Part shown: piece by piece, positions 57,924 through 64,000 of the stretch
Layout of the letters: each line of letters starts with the position of its first letter
Numbering within the stretch: position 1 is the stretch's first letter
Assembly (NCBI GenBank): GCA_019417465.1
Contig: DXVF01000004.1
Coordinates: forward strand, 1 to 64,000
Reading direction: 5' to 3'
DNA: 64,000 nucleotides
DNA from: Clostridiales bacterium
GTDB lineage: Bacteria > Bacillota > Clostridia > TANB77 > CAG-508
Program-made: the position numbers and the translations under genes
Notes under the pieces: model-generated
Database searches by the model: none
The model's input: only the letters and a program-made list of their open reading frames with translations
Told to the model about the DNA's origin: nothing

Positions 57924-58779
57924 TTGCATAAAATAAAAGAAATAATAAAAAATAACAGTATTATAATATTTTTATTGGTTGCAATAGCTATTGTAACCAA
58001 TATTGTTATTGTATATACTTTCACATATGCTTTTTCTGGTAAAGAAAAAGATGCAGAAGAAATAAATATAAAAGATGTTAGTCAAAAGTCACCAATAGTT
58101 GTTGAAGTATTTGATGATTTAGAGCAAGATAATAGTCTGATAAATGAAGATAAAGAAAAATATCCTACAGGAGATACTAGATATTATATAAAAGTAAATT
58201 TAAAAACTCAAACTGTAAATATATATGAAAAAGATGAAAATGGTAGATATTCAATACCTGTTAAAGTTATGCTTTGTTCTACAGGAACATATACACCTAA
58301 ATCAGGTACATATAAAATAACTACATATAAAAAAGAGTGGTTAAGTTTGCAAGGGAATGTATATGGACAATATTGTACGCAAATTGTTGGTAATATATTA
58401 TTTCACTCTGTACCATATTTAGAAAAATATAATCCTGCAAGTTTAGAATATTGGGAATATGATAAATTAGGACAAGATGCGTCATTAGGATGTATTAGAC
58501 TTACTGTAGAAAATGCTAAATGGATTTATGATAACTGTGATACAGGTACTCGGAGTGGAATTTTATTCATCAGAAGATCCAGGACCATTTGATAAGCCAG
58601 ATTTAGAAAAAATATCTGAATATCCTGATGAATTGAGAAATTGGGATCCAACAGATGATAATGAAGAAAATCCTTGGATTGAGTATAAACAAGAATTAAA
58701 AGAAAAAGAAGAAAAGCAAAAAAGATATTACAATGCAGCTCTACAAGCAACTATGAATATTATTAATATAGGTATGTAA
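57924..58779 (+). CDS. L,D-transpeptidase (YkuD), CGGA-recoded
   Basis: An N-terminal membrane helix (about residues 10-35) anchors the protein. The YkuD domain (YYIKVNLKTQTVNIYEKDE, YTPKSGTYKI, ILFHSVPY, SLGCIRLT with the catalytic Cys) cross-links peptidoglycan by 3-3 bonds outside the cell. The break at CGGA 58551-58554 lies in NCDTGT-G-VEFYSSEDPGPFDKPD, where the frame resumes with the typical end of the domain. Decoded length is 284 residues. Start TTG 57924 follows GGGAGG. The gene directly follows a tRNA. Confidence 0.9.
58551..58554 (+). other. CGGA recoding site, L,D-transpeptidase
   Basis: DTGT-(CGGA)-VEFYSSEDPGP. The downstream frame carries on the end of the YkuD domain and a 60-residue tail. 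Confidence 0.9.
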
Positions 58780-58797
58780 AGAAAGAGGGATAAAAAA

Positions 58798-59890
58798 ATG
58801 AAAATTGGTATAGTGGGACTTCCAAATGTAGGAAAAAGTACTTTATTTAATGCAATTACCAATGCAGGAGCAGAATGTGCAAATTACCCGTTTTGTACAA
58901 TAGAACCAAATGTTGGTGTTGTTCCTGTACCAGATGAAAGATTAGATAAATTAACTAAAATGTATAAACCAGAAAAAACTACACATGCAATTATTGAATT
59001 TGTGGATATTGCAGGTTTAGTAAAAGGTGCTAGCAAAGGTGAAGGTCTTGGAAATAAATTTTTATCACATATAAGAGAAGTAGATAGTATTGTTCAAGTT
59101 GTAAGATGTTTTGAAGATCCTAATATTGTTCATGTTGATGGAAGTGTAGATCCTTTAAGAGATATTGAAACTATAAATTTAGAACTAATTTTTGCAGATA
59201 TAGAAACAATTGATAAAAAAATAGATAAAGCTAGAAAATTATTAAAAGCTGATAAAAAATATCAAATGGAAATAGATGTTTTAGAAAGAATAAAAAAGTC
59301 TTTAGAAGAAGGAAAATCAGCAAGAACAGTAGAACTTTCTGATGAAGAAAAAGAGACTATAAAAGAAACATATTTATTAACAATGAAGCCGATTTTATAT
59401 ATTGCAAATGTATCGGAACAAGATATAGAAGATACAAGTAATAATGAATTAGTAAAAAAAGTAGAAGAATATGCAAAATCAGAAAATGCAGAAGTAATTC
59501 CTTTATGTATAAAAATAGAAGAAGAATTAGCTATGTTAGAAGGCAATGATAAAAAAGAAATGTTAGAAGCTCTTCGGGTTAAATGAATCTGGTCTGGATA
59601 AAGTAATTAAAGCAAGCTATGATTTATTAGGACTTATGTCTTTTTTAACAGCAGGTAGCCCAGAGGTTAGAGCTTGGACTATAAAAAAAGGAACAAAGGC
59701 GCCTGAGGCTGCAGGAAAAATTCATTCAGATATAGAAAGAGGATTTATACGTGCAGAAATTGTTTCTTTTGATGACTTAATGAGGGAAGGTTCTATGGTA
59801 GCTGCAAAAGAAAAAGGGTTAGTTAGATCAGAAGGTAAAGAATATATAATGCAAGATGGAGATATAGTACTATTTAGATTTAATGTATAA
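58798..59890 (+). CDS. ychF: Ribosome-binding ATPase YchF, CGGG-recoded
   Basis: YchF/OLA1 is an Obg-family P-loop ATPase that binds ribosomes. GIVGLPNVGKSTLFNAIT (P-loop), CANYPFCTIEPNVGVVPVPD, DIAGLVKGASKGEGLGN and a C-terminal TGS domain (RAWTIKKGTKAPEAAGKIHSD) are present. The break at CGGG 59575-59578 gives EAL-G-LNESGLDKVIKASYDLL when read as glycine, matching the family's GLEESGLD-like motif. Decoded length is 363 residues, the usual size. GAGGG precedes the ATG. Confidence 0.95.
59575..59578 (+). other. CGGG recoding site, ychF
   Basis: MLEAL-(CGGG)-LNESGLDKVI. Triplet reading gives RVK then TGA, losing the TGS domain. Confidence 0.93.
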
Positions 59891-60051
59891 ATATGAAATT
59901 TTTTTGAAAAAAATGTTGACTATATAAAAAAATAATTATAAAATGTAATAGAAAGTAAAAAGATTATTTATATTTTTGCATAATTTGTATATTAAAATCA
60001 AAAAATATAAATAATAATATTAATATCAAAAGAAAAAAGGAGAAGAGAGAT

Positions 60052-60399
60052 ATGAAAATGGCTAGTAAAATTTTAAGTATGATTTTAATTATAGGTTTAT
60101 TATTTGTTGTTTTACAAACTTCAGTTTTAGCTAATGATGTAGATGATTTTTTAAATTCATATTTAGGTGGATATGAACAAATAGGAAATACAGAAGATAG
60201 TGGAAATACATTAGGTGGTAATAATGTTGTAGCTCCAACGAATACAAGTAACATAAATGGTACTAACAATACATCAGTAAATGAAACATTACCTAAAACA
60301 GGTATAACAGAAGATTATGCAATAATAGCTTTTGCTGTTATATGTGGTGTTTCAGCAATTTATGCATATAGAAAAGTAAAAAATTATAATATAAAATAA
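60052..60399 (+). CDS. Small LPXTG-type surface protein
   Basis: A signal peptide (about residues 1-27), a short Asn/Thr/Gly-rich stalk and the sortase motif LPKTG, followed by a hydrophobic helix and a basic tail (YRKVKNYNIK). The protein should be cut between Thr and Gly by a sortase. The convergent neighbour is a sortase gene, so they probably act together. AAGGAG precedes the ATG. Confidence 0.85.
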   Translation: MKMASKILSMILIIGLLFVVLQTSVLANDVDDFLNSYLGGYEQIGNTEDSGNTLGGNNVVAPTNTSNINGTNNTSVNETLPKTGITEDYAIIAFAVICGVSAIYAYRKVKNYNIK

Positions 60400-60419
60400 T
60401 TAAAATATAAATAATAATT

Positions 60420-60467
60420 AAACACTATAATAATCTAAAATATCTTTAGCTTATTTATAGTGTTTTT
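60420..60467. terminator. Bidirectional terminator
   Basis: AAACACTATAA and TTATAGTGTTT-like arms with a T run between the convergent LPXTG and sortase genes. Confidence 0.7.
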
Positions 60468-61078
60468 GCTTTTATTAATAATCTTTTATCAGACATATTA
60501 TTACATGTAATTAATGTTACAATTTTCTCTCCATTTGTTTCTTGTGACATACATGATAAATCATTTGGACTAATTTCCTTTCTTTCATAGATAAAGTAAT
60601 CTAAGCTATTTCCAGATAAATCGTAAATAGTTATTTTATCATTAATTTCTAATTCCTTTAATCTTCCAAAAAATCTTTTATCTGCATAATTGTGTCCAGC
60701 AATACATAAATTTCCTATTTTATTAGGTGTAGGACCTGCAAATCTGCAAGGTGAAATTTTTAAAAGCTCATCATTTTGATTAGATAAAATAGGGTAGTTA
60801 ATTTTAATTTTTTCGATTTCGATAATTCCTATTACAAAAGATTCAGTATTTGATTTATCTATATTATTTAAAGATGTCTCATATAATGTACTAATATTGA
60901 ATGAATCAGTTAAAACTTTAGAGTTTTGTTCTTTTTTTGTATTACTATAGACTATAGATGAAAACAATAGAAGTAGCATGATGAAAAAAACAATTGAAGT
61001 ATAAAATTGTAATTTAAAGCTAAATATTTTAACTTTTCGTTTTCTATTATATTCTTTAGTTACTAATATTTGGTTCAT
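60455..61078 (-). CDS. Sortase
   Basis: An N-terminal basic stretch and a membrane helix (about residues 25-45) precede the sortase barrel. Catalytic residues are seen in CIAGHNYAD (His), TLITCNNMSDKRLLIKA (Cys and Arg). The TLITC motif and 207 residues fit a class D-like or accessory sortase. It is convergent with the LPXTG gene at 60052, its likely substrate. AGGA precedes the ATG. Confidence 0.85.
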   Translation of the reverse strand: MNQILVTKEYNRKRKVKIFSFKLQFYTSIVFFIMLLLLFSSIVYSNTKKEQNSKVLTDSFNISTLYETSLNNIDKSNTESFVIGIIEIEKIKINYPILSNQNDELLKISPCRFAGPTPNKIGNLCIAGHNYADKRFFGRLKELEINDKITIYDLSGNSLDYFIYERKEISPNDLSCMSQETNGEKIVTLITCNNMSDKRLLIKAKTL

Positions 61079-61250
61079 ATTTCCTCCAAAAAGTATTTAT
61101 TTATAATATTTTTTGTAATAATATAAATAATATTAAGGGAAAAATTGAAATTAATGCAAATATTTTATAAAATTTTTTAAAAAATACTGCAAAAATTTTT
61201 TATTATATGGTACAATAGCAAAGTATAAAAAAAATAAGGAGAGTATAGTG

Positions 61251-61958
61251 ATGTCTGATATTAAATATAAAAGAGTTTTGTTAAAGTTAAGTGGAGAAGC
61301 TTTAGCAGGAGATGAAAAAACTGGTATATCATCAAAAGTAATTGAAAAAATTTGTGATCAGATAAAAAATATGTTAGATTTGGGAGTACAAGTTGCAATA
61401 GTAGTAGGAGCAGGAAACTTTTGGCGTGGTAGATATGGTAAAGAAATGGAAAGAACTACATCAGATTATATGGGAATGATTGCAACGGCTATGAATGCTT
61501 TGGCACTTCAAGATGCCTTAGAATCAAGAGGAATGTATACAAGGGTACAAACTGCAATCGAAATGAGAGAAGTTGCAGAACCATATATAAAAAGAAAAGC
61601 AACTAAACATTTAGAAAAAGGAAGAGTAGTTATTTTTGCTTGTGGTTCTGGTAATCCATTTTTTACAACAGATACAGCGGCAGCATTAAGAGCAGCAGAA
61701 ATAGAAGCTGATGTTATATTAGTTGCAAAAACAATTGATGGAGTTTATTCAGCAGATCCAAAAATAGATTCAAATGCAATTAAATATGATGAAATAACTT
61801 ATTTAGACATATTAAACAAGGATCTGAAAGTAATGGATTCTACAGCAATATCATTATGTAAAGATAACGATATACCATTAATAGTATTTGCAATGGACAA
61901 TACAGAAAACATAATAAAGGCTGTTAAAGGAGAAAAAGTTGGAACATTAGTAAAATAA
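61251..61958 (+). CDS. pyrH: UMP kinase
   Basis: PyrH makes UDP from UMP. KRVLLKLSGEALAGD, VVGAGNFWRGRYG, GSGNPFFTTDTAAALRAAE and KTIDGVYSADPKID are conserved. At about 235 residues it is complete. GTG 61248 directly precedes ATG 61251. AAGGAG favours the latter. It heads the pyrH-frr-ispA-uppS run. Confidence 0.95.
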   Translation: MSDIKYKRVLLKLSGEALAGDEKTGISSKVIEKICDQIKNMLDLGVQVAIVVGAGNFWRGRYGKEMERTTSDYMGMIATAMNALALQDALESRGMYTRVQTAIEMREVAEPYIKRKATKHLEKGRVVIFACGSGNPFFTTDTAAALRAAEIEADVILVAKTIDGVYSADPKIDSNAIKYDEITYLDILNKDLKVMDSTAISLCKDNDIPLIVFAMDNTENIIKAVKGEKVGTLVK

Positions 61959-62132
61959 ATTTATTAGAATGTAATAAATAGTTTGTTACAAATTATTATA
62001 AATTAAGTTTTTCAATAAAAGCTTGATTTTAAAAGTGTAGATTTTTAGAAAAATAAAAATAGAATTTATAATAATTTGCTAATTAAATTAATTTATAAAA
62101 ATTAATTATAAAAAATAAAAGGAGAGAATATT

Positions 62133-62681
62133 ATGAATTATACAGATTTAGAAGAAAAAATGAAAAAAACAGTAAGTGTTTATGAAGAAAATTTATCAGA
62201 AATTAGAGCTGGTCGTGCAAATCCTGCTATATTAAATAAAATAAAAGTAGATTATTATGGAGTTCCAACTCCAATAAATCAAGTTGCTGGAATATCTGTT
62301 CCAGAAGCACGTCTAATTGTAATACAACCATGGGATGCAGGAATTTTAAAAGAAATAGAAAGAGAAATTTTAAAAGCTGATATAGGAATTAATCCAAACA
62401 ATGATGGAAAAGTAATTAGATTAAATTTTCCAGAGCTAAATGAAGAAAGAAGAAAAGAGCTTGTTAAAGAAGTTAAAAAAATAGCAGAAGAAGCAAGAAT
62501 AGCAGTAAGAAGCATTCGTAGAGATAATATAGATAGCTATAGAAAAATGCAAAAAGATAGTGAAATTACAGAAGACGAATTAAAACAAGCAGAAGAAGAT
62601 ATACAAAAAATAACAGATAAAAATATAGAGTTAATAGATAAAATTTTGGAAAATAAAGAAAAAGAAATAATGAGTATATAA
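62133..62681 (+). CDS. frr: Ribosome recycling factor
   Basis: Frr splits post-termination ribosomes with EF-G. LSEIRAGRANPAILNKIKVDYYG, VPTPINQVAGI, IQPWD and the RRDNIDSYRKMQKDSEI segment are signatures. 182 residues. AAAGGAGAG precedes the ATG. It is 174 bases after pyrH, with an AT-rich spacer. Confidence 0.96.
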   Translation: MNYTDLEEKMKKTVSVYEENLSEIRAGRANPAILNKIKVDYYGVPTPINQVAGISVPEARLIVIQPWDAGILKEIEREILKADIGINPNNDGKVIRLNFPELNEERRKELVKEVKKIAEEARIAVRSIRRDNIDSYRKMQKDSEITEDELKQAEEDIQKITDKNIELIDKILENKEKEIMSI

Positions 62682-62713
62682 AGTTTTTTGTTTTATAGAC
62701 TAGAAAGGAGAAT

Positions 62714-63640
62714 ATGTTAGCTAAAAAGTTAACATACCTAAAAATAGTTATGGATTTTAAACAAGCACTAATAAATGATGAACAATTAATTAATAGTAGT
62801 TTTGAAAAATATTTAAGAGATGAAAAATGTCCTGAAGGACGTTTAAATGAGTCTACAAAATATAGCTTAATGGCAGGAGGAAAACGTTTAAGACCAATAT
62901 TAATAATAGAAGTTTATAAGTTATTTAAAGACAATATCCAAGAATGTATTCCTTTTGCTATAGCTATGGAAATGATACATACATTTTCTCTTATTCATGA
63001 TGATTTGCCAGGCATAGATAATGATGATTATAGAAGAGGTAAATTAACTAATCATAAAAAATTTAATGAAGCAACTGCAATTTTAGCTGGAGACTCCTTG
63101 CTAAATAATGCATATATGATAATGATTGATGATATTATTAATAGTAAAGATGAAGTAATAAAATCAAGAAAAATTAAAGCAATGCAAGAAATTTCTTATG
63201 GTATAGACAGAATGATTGCTGGAGAGTATATAGATACAGAATATGAAGGAAAACAAATATCTAATGACTATTTAGAATATATGCATAAAAATAAAACAGG
63301 TGCATTAATAAAAGCTTCTGTAAGAACAGGTGCAATAATTGCTGGAGCAGATGATAAAGATATCGAAAAATTATCTATATATGCAGAAAAAATAGGATTA
63401 GCATTTCAAATAAAAGATGATATTTTATCTGAAATAGGAGATGCAAAGGTTTTAGGAAAGCCAGTAGGAAATGATAAAGAAAAAGGAAAATGTACTTATG
63501 TTAGTAAATATGGATTAGAAGAATCAAATAAAATGCTAAAAAGTATAATTAAAGAGTCTATAGAAATTATATCTACTTATAAAACAAATGATGAATTTTT
63601 AAAAGAATTAGCATTATATATTGAAAATAGAAATAAATGA
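62714..63640 (+). CDS. ispA: Polyprenyl synthetase (farnesyl diphosphate synthase)
   Basis: The enzyme condenses isopentenyl and allylic diphosphates. MAGGKRLRPIL, the first Asp-rich motif in LIHDDLPGIDNDDYRRG and the second in FQIKDDILSEIGD are visible, with KTGALIKASVRTGA between. It is of the short-chain bacterial type. AAAGGAG lies just before ATG 62714. It supplies the substrate of UppS, whose gene follows. Confidence 0.9.
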   Translation: MLAKKLTYLKIVMDFKQALINDEQLINSSFEKYLRDEKCPEGRLNESTKYSLMAGGKRLRPILIIEVYKLFKDNIQECIPFAIAMEMIHTFSLIHDDLPGIDNDDYRRGKLTNHKKFNEATAILAGDSLLNNAYMIMIDDIINSKDEVIKSRKIKAMQEISYGIDRMIAGEYIDTEYEGKQISNDYLEYMHKNKTGALIKASVRTGAIIAGADDKDIEKLSIYAEKIGLAFQIKDDILSEIGDAKVLGKPVGNDKEKGKCTYVSKYGLEESNKMLKSIIKESIEIISTYKTNDEFLKELALYIENRNK

Positions 63641-63651
63641 AGGAGAAAAAT

Positions 63652-64000
63652 ATGAGCAATACTAATCAAAAAGAAAATATTTATCCAGATCATATTGCTA
63701 TAATTATGGATGGAAATAGGAGATGGGCAAGAAAAAATAATCTAGAAGTAAAAGAAGGCCATAAAAAAGGGGCAGAAACTTTAGAAAAAATTGCAAAGTA
63801 TTGTAATAATATAGGAATCAAATATCTAACAGTATATGCTTTCTCAACAGAAAATTGGAAAAGAAGTGAAGAAGAAGTTGGAGCTTTAATGATATTACTG
63901 CAAAATTATTTAAATGATTTTTCTAAAAGAGCAGATACAGAAAATATAAAAATTAAAGTATTGGGAGATATATCAGTACTTTCAAAAGGTATGCAAAATA
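63652..64000 (+). CDS. uppS: Undecaprenyl diphosphate synthase (5' part)
   Basis: UppS makes the lipid carrier for peptidoglycan. YPDHIAIIMDGNRRWARKNN holds the conserved Asp of the active site, and TVYAFSTENWKRSEEEV is a further signature. The window ends after about 116 codons. AAGGAG overlaps the ispA stop region. Confidence 0.93.
   Translation, partial: MSNTNQKENIYPDHIAIIMDGNRRWARKNNLEVKEGHKKGAETLEKIAKYCNNIGIKYLTVYAFSTENWKRSEEEVGALMILLQNYLNDFSKRADTENIKIKVLGDISVLSKGMQN

Overview
The window is very AT-rich, gene-dense bacterial DNA from a Gram-positive, probably gut-associated member of the Clostridia. It carries sporulation genes (spoIIP, a SigH-type sigma factor), butyrate kinase, a sortase with an LPXTG-type substrate, a dockerin-like repeat, Shine-Dalgarno sites of the AAGGAG type, and AGA as the dominant arginine codon. 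I cannot name the species.

The most important observation concerns decoding. Eleven genes look broken by one-base frameshifts, and every break has the same form. An in-frame CGG is met, and the protein continues only if four bases, CGGN, are read as one residue. I count 17 such sites (11 CGGA, 4 CGGT, 2 CGGG). They lie in a GT4 glycosyltransferase, relA, spoIIP, a U32 peptidase (two), a UPF0182 membrane protein (two), ligA, rqcH (two), an L,D-transpeptidase, ychF and three serine recombinases (five). Where the family is well known the residue must be glycine, for example EPF-G-IVALEA, KP-G-MVIYT and EGL-G-YS. Read this way the proteins have normal lengths (LigA 663, YchF 363, RelA 730 residues). 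By eye I found no in-frame CGG that is read as arginine anywhere in the window. The same window holds a divergent tRNA-Gly gene (19441-19514, minus strand) whose anticodon loop is CUUCCGA instead of the normal CUUCCAA. UCCG in that loop is exactly complementary to CGGA. The simplest reading is natural, genome-wide quadruplet decoding of CGGN as glycine by a dedicated tRNA, on a codon that has been vacated as an arginine codon.

Layout. 1-1.6 kb holds debris of an integrated element next to coaD. 2.1-6.5 kb is a glycogen-type locus (GH57 branching enzyme, DUF4912 protein, GT4 transferase). 6.6-19.4 kb has housekeeping genes: ylbF-like, a metallopeptidase, recJ, relA, an MBL hydrolase, hisS, spoIIP, pgi, buk and an SDR epimerase. 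19.4-19.8 kb holds three tRNA-Gly genes, including the unusual one. 20-28.2 kb has rusA, a CYTH protein, a U32 peptidase, a Cys-rich peptide and two SH3 surface proteins. 28.3-46.6 kb is a tandem array of four modules of 4-5 kb behind tRNA-Thr(CGU). Each module has a small ORF, a large serine recombinase, a conserved 3' element and its own cargo, and GCTCCA marks all boundaries. 47-64 kb returns to core genes: ftsY, UPF0182, pgsA, ligA, rqcH, sigH, tRNA-Thr(GGU), an L,D-transpeptidase, ychF, an LPXTG protein with sortase, then pyrH-frr-ispA-uppS, with uppS cut by the window end.

How it fits together. Essential or central genes (ligA, relA, ychF) and the translation-stress genes relA and rqcH all need the CGGN event, so the decoding must be efficient. 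The integrated recombinases also use it, so these elements are adapted to this host's decoding rule. True decay is visible for comparison (a TAA nonsense codon in one recombinase, a -1 shift in an MFS gene), and it does not look like the CGGN sites.
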